From NCBI RefSeq assembly GCF_015265455.1, contig NZ_CP054492.1, positions 2,232,001-2,296,000 on the forward strand: a DNA stretch of 64,000 bases. The letters are read 5' to 3'. Each line of letters starts with the position of its first letter. Position 1 is the first letter of the stretch. The notes beneath the pieces were generated by a model. The model saw only the letters and a program-made list of their open reading frames with translations, was not told the origin of the DNA and ran no database searches. The DNA is from Candidatus Sulfurimonas baltica (GTDB lineage: Bacteria > Campylobacterota > Campylobacteria > Campylobacterales > Sulfurimonadaceae). Shown in pieces: positions 53,527 to 63,263 of this stretch. The translations under genes and the position numbers were made by a program.

Positions 53527-55008
53527 ATGTCAAGATGGATAGTTAACTTTGATAACGATGTCTTTAAAACGACATGGGAAGATTTAAAAGCTAAGCTTGA
53601 TATAAGCGAAGTTGATGAAACAACAGCAACAAGTGTTGAAGAACTAGCAAGATTAAAAAAGGTCATAGTTTTTATTGATAATGCTTTTGAAGGAATTGAC
53701 CCAGAACTAATACCTGCAAGTTTTATAACTAATTTTAATACACAAACCACAGAATGTAGAAATCAAATCATTAGTTATAACTCAAATAAAAATATTGGTC
53801 ACATAACAAATGCAAATAATAATGCTGATAATTTATTGAGCTATATAAGGCCATATTTACTAAGTCCTGATGCTTTAAAAAAATCTCTTTTGGGGGCTAT
53901 TCGTGCATATGCAAGTGAGATAGATAAACATCTTGGCAAAATTACTGATACAGAAGCAGAGTATAAAAAGGTAAAAAACTTTAGAGAAGAGATTGAAGAG
54001 TATTATGATGTATTGTTTGCAAGTGATGATGAAAATGAATCTATTAAACTACAAATAGCTACTTTACTAGAAGATTCTGAAGAAAAATACAATGCACTTA
54101 ATAAGTTTCATGCTGAAACTTTAGTTGATGGAGTAAATGAATCGACTCAAACAACTATCACAGAAGCAAAAAAAGATATTTTAAGAGATGTAAAAGAAAC
54201 AAATGAAAAGCTAGTTGATGTTTCTGCTAAGATTGAAAAACTAAATAAATTTTATACAAAAATATTTGGTTCAGAAGATGAAAATGGAAAAATAACTGGT
54301 GGATTAGAGAAAGAACTAGAACAAAAAATTAAAGATTTAGAGAGTTTTAAAAGTAAGCAAGAAAAAACTTATAATGAAGAGATGACATCAAGGCTTGAAT
54401 CGTTAAAAAAATATGAACAAGACCAACAGACAAATAATAAAAATTTATATGAACAAATTGAGAGTTTATTACCTGGTGCTACAAGTGCTGGTCTTGCTAA
54501 AGCATATCAAGATATGAAAGAATCCTTTGATAAACCAATTAAGTATTGGAATATTACTTTTATTAGTATTGTTTCAATTATGTTTATCTCTACATTTATT
54601 TCGTTTGTTGATATAGGTATTGTTAAAGATAATACAACAACTTGGTTTGCATTTAAACAAATGGGTGATTTTACAAGTACCCTTAATAGTTTATTATTTA
54701 AATTACCTCTTTATGCTCCTCTTATTTGGTTGGCAATATTTGCTAGTAAACGAAGAAGTGAAAACCAAAGATTGCAACAAGAATATGCTCATAAAGAAGC
54801 ATTGGCAAAATCTTATGTAAGTTATAAAATGCAAATTGATGAGCTGAAACAAGAAGATAAAAAGCTTCTTGAAAAATTATTAGATAGTTCAATAGATACT
54901 GTTGCTCATAATGCAAGTGTAAGTTTGGATCAAAAACATGGAGATTCTACTCCTGTGCAAGAAACAATAAAAATGTTTGTTGAACAAGTAACAAAATTGA
55001 AAGGTTAG
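53527..55008 (+). CDS. Large coiled-coil protein with two membrane helices in the hsd operon
   Basis: 493 residues. A helical N-terminal domain (about 1-150) is followed by a long coiled coil (about 150-320, with many Glu/Lys heptads such as LEKELEQKIKDLESFKSKQE). Two membrane helices follow (about 340-358 and 385-403), then a second short coiled coil (SENQRLQQEYAHKEALAKSY). It has no enzymatic motif. It lies between hsdS and the Abi gene. Coiled-coil membrane proteins in restriction loci may act as phage sensors or membrane effectors, but the role is inference and I recognise no family. Confidence 0.75.
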   Translation: MSRWIVNFDNDVFKTTWEDLKAKLDISEVDETTATSVEELARLKKVIVFIDNAFEGIDPELIPASFITNFNTQTTECRNQIISYNSNKNIGHITNANNNADNLLSYIRPYLLSPDALKKSLLGAIRAYASEIDKHLGKITDTEAEYKKVKNFREEIEEYYDVLFASDDENESIKLQIATLLEDSEEKYNALNKFHAETLVDGVNESTQTTITEAKKDILRDVKETNEKLVDVSAKIEKLNKFYTKIFGSEDENGKITGGLEKELEQKIKDLESFKSKQEKTYNEEMTSRLESLKKYEQDQQTNNKNLYEQIESLLPGATSAGLAKAYQDMKESFDKPIKYWNITFISIVSIMFISTFISFVDIGIVKDNTTTWFAFKQMGDFTSTLNSLLFKLPLYAPLIWLAIFASKRRSENQRLQQEYAHKEALAKSYVSYKMQIDELKQEDKKLLEKLLDSSIDTVAHNASVSLDQKHGDSTPVQETIKMFVEQVTKLKG

Positions 55009-55077
55009 TAGATGATACTAAGAAATTTTAACGAATATTTAAGAACTTTAAGTTATACTAACAGCCACATATCTCCT

Positions 55078-55116
55078 CCACCTCTCTATTTACCAATAGA
55101 AGTGCCAATGAGGGGG
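55078..55116 (+). promoter_or_regulatory. Hairpin that sequesters the Shine-Dalgarno of the abi gene
   Basis: CCACCTC (55078-55084) pairs with GAGGGGG (55110-55116), which is itself the RBS five bases before the ATG. An inner stem TCTATT-TACC-AATAGA (55085-55100) supports it. CTCCTCC upstream (55073-55079) could pair alternatively with the RBS. This suggests translational repression of the toxin-like protein or a small antitoxin RNA. Confidence 0.6.
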
Positions 55117-55121
55117 TCTTT

Positions 55122-56123
55122 ATGCTAATCCCAGAACTTCAAAAAATCAAAAATAATCTTAATACATATACTAAACCACATCTAAGCTTTGAAGAACAAT
55201 TAAAAAGATTAAAATCTAATGGTCTAATTATATCCAACTCTTCGTATGCACGAAAAAAATTAACTCATATTAATTACTACCGATTGAGTTCCTATTTTTT
55301 AACCTTTCAATATCCAAAGAACAGCACTAAAGTAAACCAGTTTTACCCTCAATCAGAATTTAGACATATCACAAGACTGTACGACTTTGATGTAAAGTTT
55401 CGTCGCTTACTGTTTGGTGCTATGGAAACTATTGAGGTTTATATTAGAACTCAAATAGCATATCACCACAGTGCAAAATATGAGGCTTTTGGTTATATTT
55501 CACATAAAAACTTTCAATGTAGTGAAGCTGTTTTTGAAGAACTACTTGAAGATGTAAAAAAAGAGAGTGAACGGTCTGATGAAAAATTTATTAAACACTT
55601 TAAAGACAAGTATGGAGCCACAGATTTGCCAATATGGAGCATAGTGGAAGTCCTTTCTTTTGGTACTCTTTCTAAGATATTCTATGCCATGCACAATGAG
55701 GATAAAAAACTAGTTATTGAACAAATACCTGTTACAACTACAGTTTTTTCTAAATGGTTACACTCTCTTACTATTTTAAGAAATATATGTGCACACCATT
55801 CACGAGCTTGGAATAGAGAACTTCGTGTGCCCTTTGCTATACCATCAAACAATAGTATGTTTGATCCATTACGAAAAATAACAAAATCAAAATTTAAAGC
55901 AGAAGTTGACGGCGAATTTATATACGAAGATAAGGAATATGATAATAATAACTCAATATTTTTTGGCTTAAGTGTTATTAAATACATCTTTGATAGTATT
56001 GGTGAAGAAGTTGACTTTGTATCTGAAATTAAGCAATTGCTAAAATCGTATCCAGAAATTGATTTAAAGGCTATGGGATATGTCGATGGATGGCAAAATT
56101 TAGATATTTGGAGCGATGTATGA
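55122..56123 (+). CDS. AbiD/AbiF-type HEPN abortive-infection protein
   Basis: 333 residues. The family signature is visible in [31 protein letters not shown] and [20 protein letters not shown]. The HEPN ribonuclease motif R-x4-H occurs at R220-H225 ([13 protein letters not shown]). Such proteins are RNA-cleaving toxins that stop infected cells; AbiF has been linked to the ancestry of Cas13 and to small RNA antitoxins. It is the fourth gene of the hsd operon, and its stop overlaps the hsdR ATG (ATGA). The RBS is hidden in a hairpin. Confidence 0.88.
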   Translation: MLIPELQKIKNNLNTYTKPHLSFEEQLKRLKSNGLIISNSSYARKKLTHINYYRLSSYFLTFQYPKNSTKVNQFYPQSEFRHITRLYDFDVKFRRLLFGAMETIEVYIRTQIAYHHSAKYEAFGYISHKNFQCSEAVFEELLEDVKKESERSDEKFIKHFKDKYGATDLPIWSIVEVLSFGTLSKIFYAMHNEDKKLVIEQIPVTTTVFSKWLHSLTILRNICAHHSRAWNRELRVPFAIPSNNSMFDPLRKITKSKFKAEVDGEFIYEDKEYDNNNSIFFGLSVIKYIFDSIGEEVDFVSEIKQLLKSYPEIDLKAMGYVDGWQNLDIWSDV

Positions 56124-59100
56124 TAAATGAAGACCAAGTAGAACAACTAGCCCTAGAGTGGTTCAAAGAGTTAGGATATGATTACCTTTTAGGCTATGAT
56201 ATAGCTCCAGATAGTAGTGACCCTCAAAGAGGCAACTACCAAGAGGTGCTTTTATCTCACAGACTTCAAACAGCCCTGACAAAGTTAAATCCTAGACTTC
56301 CTATGAGTGCTATAGATGAAGCTATACACCTACTAAAAAAACCACAACACGCAACCCTAATCCAAAACAACAGAGCTTTTCATCAAATGCTACTTCAAGG
56401 TATATCTGTAGAGGTGAAAAATGGGGATGAAGCTAGAGGTGAAGTAGTCAAACTTATAGATTTTCATGATGTAAATGCAAATGACTTCTTAGTGGTAAAC
56501 CAATACACCATTAAAGGTACTAAAGGCAACAGAAGACCTGATCTAGTTGTGTTCATCAATGGACTACCTATATCTGTACTAGAGCTAAAGAATCCAGCAG
56601 ACACCAATGCAGATATTTTCAAAGCATACAATCAACTACAGACATATAAAGATGAGATAGAGGATTTGTTTGTCTATAATGAAGCTTTGGTTGTCAGTGA
56701 TGGAATTAATGCTAGGATTGGCTCACTCACAGCTACGGATGAGCGTTACATGTATTGGCGAACTATTAAAGATGAGACAGATAAGCCACAGCTGGAGTAT
56801 GAGCTAGACACTCTGATAAAAGGCTTTTTCGAGAAAGAGCATATCTTAGACTACATTCAAAGTTTTGTATTATTTGAGGATGATGGCAAGAATATCATCA
56901 AAAAGATTGCAGGGTATCATCAGTTTCATGCAGTGCGAGAAGCTATTCATTCTGTCGTAGAAGCTTCAACTAGTGGAAGCAAGAGAGGTGGTGTTGTTTG
57001 GCATACACAAGGTTCTGGAAAGTCTATAAGTATGGCTTGTTTTGCAGGAAAGCTCACGAAACAGCCTGAAATGAAAAACCCAACACTATTGATTGTTACA
57101 GATAGAAATGATTTAGATGGTCAACTCTATGCTACATTTTCAAGTGCTAAGATGCTGCTAGGTCAAGAACCAATCCAAGTAGACAGTGTCAGTGAACTAC
57201 GAGAGATACTAAAAGACAAACCATCTGGTGGGATTATATTTACTACTATTCAGAAGTTTGGACTCAAAAAAGATGAGAGTAGATTTCCAATTCTTAGCGA
57301 TAGAGATAACATAGTAGTCATTGCTGATGAAGCGCACAGAAGCCAGTATGGATTTGATGCCATGCTAGATAGTGAGACGGGTCAGTTTAAATATGGCTAT
57401 GCTCAACACCTAAGAGATGCCGTACCTAATGCTACATTTATAGGATTTACTGGAACCCCTATTGAGAGTGTAGATAAAGATACAAGAAGTGTATTTGGTG
57501 ATTATATTAGTATCTACGACATCGAGGACGCTGTAAAAGATGGTGCTACGGTTCCAATCTATTATGAGAGCAGACTTGCTAAGCTGGATTTGGATGCAGA
57601 GGTGCTCAAAGAGATTGATGCAGATGTCGGCGAACTCGTAGTTGATGAAGAGTTAAATGATAAAGAGAAGTTTAAGAGCAAGTGGAGCGCATTAGAAAAG
57701 CTTGTTGGTTCTGAACCAAGGATACAACAGATAGCAAAAGACTTAGTGGAACACTTTGAAGATAGAGTTGCCACTATTGACGGCAAAGGTATGATAGTTG
57801 CCATGAGTAGACAGATAGCAGTGGATTTGTATGACGCTATAGTTGCTCTAAGACCACAGTGGCATGACGAAGACCCAACTAAGGGTGCTATTAAAATCAT
57901 TATGACTGGTTCAGCTAGTGATGAAACTAAACTACAAAAACATATCTACTCTAAACAAACGAAGAAAGATTTAGAGAGAAGAATCAAAGACCCTGATGAT
58001 GAATTAAAGCTGGTTATTGTTAGAGATATGTGGCTTACTGGATTTGATGCACCAAGTCTTCACACTATGTACATTGACAAGCCCATGAAGTCTCATAACC
58101 TAATGCAAGCCATAGCGAGAGTCAATCGTGTCTTTAAAGGTAAAAATGGTGGGCTTGTCGTTGATTATATTGGAATTGCTAATGAACTCAAAGCTGCACT
58201 TAAAACCTATACTGGAGCCAATGGTAAAGGCAGTGGAACTGTAGATGTAGCAGAAGCATTTGCTGAGATGTTAAAGAGACTAGATATAGTGAGTAATATG
58301 TACCATGGTTTTGATTATGGAGAATATTCAACCAAAGCACATATGCTATTAGCTCCAGCAGCCAATCATATACTTGGTCTTGAAGATGGTAAGAAAAGAT
58401 ATTTGGACGAAGTACTTGCCCTTACAAAAGCTTTTAGTTTATGTGGAACTTTGGATGAAGCTAAAGAACATAAAGAGGAGATAGCATTCTTTCAGGCTGT
58501 GAAGGCTGTAATACAAAAAATCGGAGTGGTAACAGGTAAGAAAAAAGATACCAATGGAGCCATTAAACAGATAATTGATAATGCTTTAATATCTGAGGGT
58601 GTGGAAGATATATTTTCTCTGGTTGGATTAGAAAAGCCAAATATTGGAATCTTATCTGATGAGTTTTTAGAAGATATCGCTCACATGAAGCACAAGAATC
58701 TTGCTGTAGAGCTGCTAGAAAAACTACTGAGTGACCAGATAAAAGCTCAAAATAGAACCAATGTGGTACAAGAGAAGAAATTTAGCGATAGGCTCAAAGC
58801 TACGCTAAGCAATTATCATAATCGCGCAATAGAGACTGCCAAGGTTATAGAAGAGCTAATACAGATGGCGAAAGATATTGCTGAAGCTGCAAAGCATGGA
58901 GCAGAGCTAGGGCTAAATTTCGATGAACTAGCTTTCTATGATGCACTTGCTGAGAATGAATCGGCACTTCGAGAGATGGGTGATGATATACTCAAGCAGA
59001 TAGCGCAAGAGCTAACTAGTAAGCTCAGAAGCAGCGTAAGTGTGGATTGGCAAAGAAGAGAATCTGTAAGAGCTAAGATGAGAAATATCATACGAATGAT

Positions 59101-59197
59101 ACTCAAGAGGTTTAAATATCCACCAGATAAGACGGCAGAAGCGATGGATTTGGTTATGAAGCAAGCGGAAGTTTTGAGTGATGAGTGGAGTAAGTAG
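56120..59197 (+). CDS. hsdR: Type I restriction enzyme subunit HsdR
   Basis: 1025 residues from the ATG at 56120, overlapping the abi stop by ATGA; an ATG at 56090 inside abi is less likely. The N-terminal nuclease has D141 and E155-K157 ([20 protein letters not shown]). The translocase has Walker A GSGKS ending at K301 (HTQGSGKSI), DEAH at 403-406 and [11 protein letters not shown]. It pumps DNA and cuts at a distance from unmethylated sites. It is the last gene of the operon and appears intact. Confidence 0.96.
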   Translation: MINEDQVEQLALEWFKELGYDYLLGYDIAPDSSDPQRGNYQEVLLSHRLQTALTKLNPRLPMSAIDEAIHLLKKPQHATLIQNNRAFHQMLLQGISVEVKNGDEARGEVVKLIDFHDVNANDFLVVNQYTIKGTKGNRRPDLVVFINGLPISVLELKNPADTNADIFKAYNQLQTYKDEIEDLFVYNEALVVSDGINARIGSLTATDERYMYWRTIKDETDKPQLEYELDTLIKGFFEKEHILDYIQSFVLFEDDGKNIIKKIAGYHQFHAVREAIHSVVEASTSGSKRGGVVWHTQGSGKSISMACFAGKLTKQPEMKNPTLLIVTDRNDLDGQLYATFSSAKMLLGQEPIQVDSVSELREILKDKPSGGIIFTTIQKFGLKKDESRFPILSDRDNIVVIADEAHRSQYGFDAMLDSETGQFKYGYAQHLRDAVPNATFIGFTGTPIESVDKDTRSVFGDYISIYDIEDAVKDGATVPIYYESRLAKLDLDAEVLKEIDADVGELVVDEELNDKEKFKSKWSALEKLVGSEPRIQQIAKDLVEHFEDRVATIDGKGMIVAMSRQIAVDLYDAIVALRPQWHDEDPTKGAIKIIMTGSASDETKLQKHIYSKQTKKDLERRIKDPDDELKLVIVRDMWLTGFDAPSLHTMYIDKPMKSHNLMQAIARVNRVFKGKNGGLVVDYIGIANELKAALKTYTGANGKGSGTVDVAEAFAEMLKRLDIVSNMYHGFDYGEYSTKAHMLLAPAANHILGLEDGKKRYLDEVLALTKAFSLCGTLDEAKEHKEEIAFFQAVKAVIQKIGVVTGKKKDTNGAIKQIIDNALISEGVEDIFSLVGLEKPNIGILSDEFLEDIAHMKHKNLAVELLEKLLSDQIKAQNRTNVVQEKKFSDRLKATLSNYHNRAIETAKVIEELIQMAKDIAEAAKHGAELGLNFDELAFYDALAENESALREMGDDILKQIAQELTSKLRSSVSVDWQRRESVRAKMRNIIRMILKRFKYPPDKTAEAMDLVMKQAEVLSDEWSK

Positions 59198-59209
59198 TTG
59201 AATTATATT

Positions 59210-59323
59210 ATGCTTGATACTTGTGTATTATTAGACATATCAACAAACAGAAAAGATTTGCCTATTGTATCGGCTCTTGAAGAGCTCACACAGTCAAGGG
59301 TAATAAAACTGCTAGTTTACTAA
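59210..59323 (+). pseudogene. N-terminal fragment of a PIN-domain-like protein
   Basis: 37 codons beginning MLDTCVLLDISTNRKDLPIV and ending VIKLLVY then a stop. MLDTCVLLD is the first strand and catalytic Asp of PIN-like nucleases. The full domain needs another 100 or more residues, which are missing. It starts 12 bp after the hsdR stop. It is probably truncated by arrival of the next gene. Confidence 0.55.
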
Positions 59324-59386
59324 ATTCTAGGTGATATTTATTTATACTGTATAATATTTCATTTTATAACTAAAAAAGGATTCTTT

Positions 59387-62300
59387 TTGAAAATATCAAT
59401 TCTCCATCTTAGCGATTTACATTTTAAAAAAGACAATAATAAAATAATAGAAAAAGAAACACTACTATTTGATGCATTTAAAAATGAAATCTCACAATAC
59501 GAACATCTCTTCATCACAATAACAGGGGATATAGCATATTCTGGTCTTAAAGAAGAGTATGCCTTAGTTAAAAGTTTTTTAAACAGACTAGAAAATAGAA
59601 TATTCGCATACAACAAAAAGATTAAAATTGAATATATTTTTTGTGCCGGTAATCACGATTGTGATTTTAGTATTCCTCAAAAAGCGAGAAATATGTTAAT
59701 AGAAAACATAATCAAGGCTCCACTAGAAACAGATGATGAACTTGTAGAAGTTTGTACCTCTGTGCAAAAACAATATTTTGATTTTATAAAAGAATTCTCA
59801 TCATATAAGAATATAAATGAAACATTATCAAACAAACTAATATCTAGGTATGAATATTCGCTGTCCGAATACAATATTGCTTTTAATTCTTTTAATACTG
59901 CATGGGTTTCAAAACTACCAGAAAAGCAATCAGAAATTATCTATCCTCTTAACTATATAAAATCTGACGAAATTATTGATGCGAATTTCAGTCTAACATT
60001 TTCATTACTTCATCACCCTTTCCACTGGTTAAAACACTCAAACATGCGCGACTTTAAAGAATATGTAGATTCTTTATCTGATATTATCTTAACTGGGCAT
60101 GAGCACTCTGACAGTGCGACTCAAAGAGAAAATATTTATAACGGGAATAAAACAGAGCATATTGAAGGCGGAACACTGCAAGACTCTTATGATGAAGGAC
60201 AAAGCAAATTTAATTTAATATTGCTAGATTTAGCGAATAAAAAGCATGACATACTAATTTTTGATTGGCAAGGCGACCATTACAGTAAAACAAAAAACGA
60301 AAGTATTGATGTTCACACAAATAATAAATGTTTATTTCCATTAAAGCAAAATTATAAAGAAAAAATTGCTTCTTTGGGATTAAAAGTAAATCATCCAAGA
60401 AAGGATAATGTTATTCTTGAAGATCTTTTTGTGTTTCCGGATTTAAAAATTATAGATATTCAAAAAAACAAAAAAAATTCTTTTCTTGAAATATCTTCTG
60501 AACAATTATCAAAACAAACTAATTTAGGTCTCAATATTCTTTACGGTTCTGATAATTCCGGCAAAACGACTCTTGCACATATGCTGCAATTCATATATAA
60601 GCAAAAGGGCTTAGTTCCCATAATTATAAACGGAAAAGATTTTAGAAGTGGTGATTATGAAGAAAATAAAATTGCGCTTTTAATAAAAAGAATTTTTAAA
60701 TTGCAATACTTAGATGATAAAAAGAATGTCGATTTGTTTGAACAAACAGATGTTAATGAAATTTTATTAATAATAGATGATTTTCAGAATGTAAGATTAA
60801 ATAGTGCTTTTAAGGGTGTGGCAATAGATTCTATTTTAAAGTTAAATTATAAAAATGTTTTAATCCTATCTAGTGAAATATTGAAATTCGAGGCTACTTC
60901 GGAAAGTAACTTAGCCATGTCTTTACAAGACTTTACACACTACCAAATTTTAGAATTTGGACATAGACTACGAGATAAATTAATAACAAAATGGATTAGG
61001 CTGGGACAAGAAACAGAAATAGAGAATAGTGAGCTAGTAGGTAAACGCCGAACAAAGGCTAATGCTATAAATCAGACAATTGGATTGAATATAGTGCCTT
61101 CACATCCTGTTTACCTCTTAACCTTGCTTCAAGCTATGGAAGTAAATGACACCTCTTTGGATAAAAGTTCATATGGACATTACTATCACTATATGATTTT
61201 GCAATATTTAAATAGTGATAAAAATAAAGTTATGGAACATAAAGATATAAACACCATTTTTACTTATACATCAACTTTGGCATTTAATATGTTTCAAGAT
61301 AGAAACTATTCATATACGCTTGGGGAACTTAATGGATTTGACAATGATTATAGAAAAGATATTGATTTTGAGCCAACATTTAATATACTTGAAAAATTAA
61401 TTAAATCTAATGTATTAATTGAATATGAAAATGAATATAAATTTTCACATAAATATATTTATTATTATTTTGTAGGGCATTACTTTTCTCAAAATACTGA
61501 CGATTATGAAATAACTTCAATTATAAAAAAAATGACAGAAAGACTTTATAGGACAGAATTTGCAAATATTTTAATGTTTATATTACACTTATCTCCTAAA
61601 ACGAATATTATTGAAATGTTGAATAATGAAGCGAGAAAAATATTTAGTGATATTGCTGAATTTTCTTTTGCAAATGAAGAGTTAGTTAATATTAATGCTT
61701 GTATCAAAGAGGACACTTCGCATAGGCTAAGTCAGAGAACTTTTGATGAGTCAAGGGACATAGAACTGTCTGAAAAAGATGAAGAAGCAGAACTAAAAAG
61801 ACAGATTTATTTAGACGACCAGTTTGATGTTAATTATGACGAAGAAATTCAGCAACTTGATTTCTTTAAAAAGATAAACTTAGCTTTCAAATTAATAGAA
61901 ATACTTGGAGAAATAGTTAAAAATTACTCCGGTTCTCTAAAAGGAAATATTAAAAGCGAATTAATAAAAAATACATATGGGGTAGGGCTTAGAAGTTTAA
62001 AAACAATAATACTACTTTTTGAAGAAGAGCATGATAATCTCGTTGATGCGATAACAAAGGTAATTACAAAGAAAAAAATGATTGCGGAGGATAAAATTAA
62101 TGAGGCAGTATATGGTATAGTTTTCGGACTGGCATCTTCTATATCTACAGATATTGTTAAAAGAATATCTAAATCAATAGCTTCAAAAGACTTGAAAAAA
62201 ACATATAAAAGAATATCTGAAGAGCAACCAGAGAACATAGCCTATCAATTAATAAAACTTGCTATTGATTTAGATTTCGCAAGCGGGTTGAATGTAAAGA

Positions 62301-62488
62301 ATATTGAGCAGCTTCATAAGAAACTTTCATTAGAAAAAAATACACTAACCGATTCATCATTAAAAAAACTGGTATTAGACCACTTATATATGTTTGAATC
62401 ACCAATTAGTGAAAAAACCTCAATTTGTAAAAAGCTAGGAATTGAAGTAGGTGAATCCAAAAACAAGTTAATACAGCACCATAGATAG
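59387..62488 (+). CDS. Metallophosphatase-STAND NTPase fusion protein, probable defence protein
   Basis: 1033 residues from a TTG (AAAGGA upstream). The N-terminal 300 residues are a calcineurin-like metallophosphatase: HLSDLHF (D10, H12), TGDIAYSG, AGNHDCDF, LLHHPFHW and LTGHEHSD give all five metal motifs. A P-loop NTPase follows, with Walker A GSDNSGKTT (K393) and Walker B ILLIIDD (D464, D465). The C-terminal 450 residues are helical and may sense a trigger. Phosphoesterase-STAND fusions fit the Avs-like logic of sensor plus effector. The target is unknown. It is a single gene at the right end of the element. Confidence 0.82.
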   Translation: MKISILHLSDLHFKKDNNKIIEKETLLFDAFKNEISQYEHLFITITGDIAYSGLKEEYALVKSFLNRLENRIFAYNKKIKIEYIFCAGNHDCDFSIPQKARNMLIENIIKAPLETDDELVEVCTSVQKQYFDFIKEFSSYKNINETLSNKLISRYEYSLSEYNIAFNSFNTAWVSKLPEKQSEIIYPLNYIKSDEIIDANFSLTFSLLHHPFHWLKHSNMRDFKEYVDSLSDIILTGHEHSDSATQRENIYNGNKTEHIEGGTLQDSYDEGQSKFNLILLDLANKKHDILIFDWQGDHYSKTKNESIDVHTNNKCLFPLKQNYKEKIASLGLKVNHPRKDNVILEDLFVFPDLKIIDIQKNKKNSFLEISSEQLSKQTNLGLNILYGSDNSGKTTLAHMLQFIYKQKGLVPIIINGKDFRSGDYEENKIALLIKRIFKLQYLDDKKNVDLFEQTDVNEILLIIDDFQNVRLNSAFKGVAIDSILKLNYKNVLILSSEILKFEATSESNLAMSLQDFTHYQILEFGHRLRDKLITKWIRLGQETEIENSELVGKRRTKANAINQTIGLNIVPSHPVYLLTLLQAMEVNDTSLDKSSYGHYYHYMILQYLNSDKNKVMEHKDINTIFTYTSTLAFNMFQDRNYSYTLGELNGFDNDYRKDIDFEPTFNILEKLIKSNVLIEYENEYKFSHKYIYYYFVGHYFSQNTDDYEITSIIKKMTERLYRTEFANILMFILHLSPKTNIIEMLNNEARKIFSDIAEFSFANEELVNINACIKEDTSHRLSQRTFDESRDIELSEKDEEAELKRQIYLDDQFDVNYDEEIQQLDFFKKINLAFKLIEILGEIVKNYSGSLKGNIKSELIKNTYGVGLRSLKTIILLFEEEHDNLVDAITKVITKKKMIAEDKINEAVYGIVFGLASSISTDIVKRISKSIASKDLKKTYKRISEEQPENIAYQLIKLAIDLDFASGLNVKNIEQLHKKLSLEKNTLTDSSLKKLVLDHLYMFESPISEKTSICKKLGIEVGESKNKLIQHHR

Positions 62489-62827
62489 TAAATTAAAATT
62501 ATGGTTTGAGTTTGCAGCTAAAGTTATTTTTATTGTGCTAACTATTGGCAGATAATTATTCTATCGTTTAGTTTTAAAGTTTTGCGTTAGCCTAATATTA
62601 TTCTGTATATTTTACCATTTAGGAATAAATCTTTCAAGTTTGTTGTCTAAGTAAAAATGGAAGCAGTCTATAGATGAAAGAGAAGTTCGATAAAAAATAA
62701 GAATAAAATTTATTAATTCATTTATTAATTCATTTTTAAGTTTAGAAAATGATTTAATATATATTCCTTAAGCAATGAAGTTTTTTTAACTCATTTATTA
62801 AATCTATATATAGTAAGTATCATTGCT
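62489..62827. other. Gene-free right end of the element
   Basis: 339 bp of AT-rich DNA before attR. I see no gene. CTATATATAGT at 62804-62814 is an inverted match to the left-end repeat. Confidence 0.55.
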
Positions 62828-62834
62828 AACTATA
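62828..62834 (+). other. attR core (AACTATA)
   Basis: Right copy of the 7-bp core, preceded by element sequence AGTATCATTGCT and followed by chromosomal AAGTTAAACAGGG in the yaaA frame. Confidence 0.85.
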
Positions 62835-63190
62835 AAGTTAAACAGGGAAATGATATTGGCAAGTTTGTTCCTGACAAGTTCTATAAAGATAGATTCTCTT
62901 ATCAACTGGATTTATATCTTGGTAAAAGTGAGATTTTAGACCTTCGTGCTGGATACTATGATAAATTCTACAAAGTCACAAAACCATATACGACTCTGAA
63001 GTTTTTAAAAGATGGCAAGACGGTTAGCCACTGGGCAAAGGCATACAGAGGATTGGTGTTAAGAGCAGTTGCGCAAAATAATATTAACTCGATGAAAGAG
63101 TTTATGGCTATGGAGATAGAAGGACTGAGTGTTGCAGAGATTGTGGTCGTAAAAAACAAAACAGAGATTGTTTACAACATAACAAACTAA
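62828..63190 (+). pseudogene. yaaA: 3' half of chromosomal yaaA
   Basis: The frame from the core reads NYKVKQGNDIGKFVPDKFYK, then LDLRAGYYDKFYK, HWAKAYRGLVL and ends KTEIVYNITN. It matches the C-terminal half of the intact YaaA at 39899-40642 but with many differences. It has no start codon of its own that would give a complete protein. It is 120 codons long, and with the 120 codons before attL it makes a complete 240-codon gene. Confidence 0.93.
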
Positions 63191-63263
63191 GGACAATAGC
63201 CAAGAATACCGTTTTACAACACTTTTAAGGAAGAGTTTAGCAAAGTTTCTGTCAAATACGTTT

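Larger units (their letters stand above)
34068..62834. mobile_element. 28.76-kb integrated defence-type element inserted in yaaA
   Basis: Boundaries are set by the two AACTATA cores, at which chromosomal yaaA stops and resumes in frame. Inside are a three-gene recombinase module, a complete replacement yaaA, an IS3-family insertion, an IS21-like remnant, a serine resolvase, a type I restriction-modification operon with an Abi gene, a caspase operon and a metallophosphatase-STAND gene. It has no plasmid replication or conjugation genes and no phage structural genes, so it is best called an integrative element moved by its own recombinases. It is more AT-rich to the eye than the flanks. Confidence 0.9.

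Noticed and set aside
34068-62834. Prophage or conjugative element
   Set aside because: No capsid, tail, terminase, relaxase, mating-pair or replication genes are present; only recombinases and cargo.
34068-62834. CRISPR array or cas genes
   Set aside because: No regularly spaced repeats with unique spacers and no Cas motifs; the 23-bp-periodic block at 41849 has no spacers.
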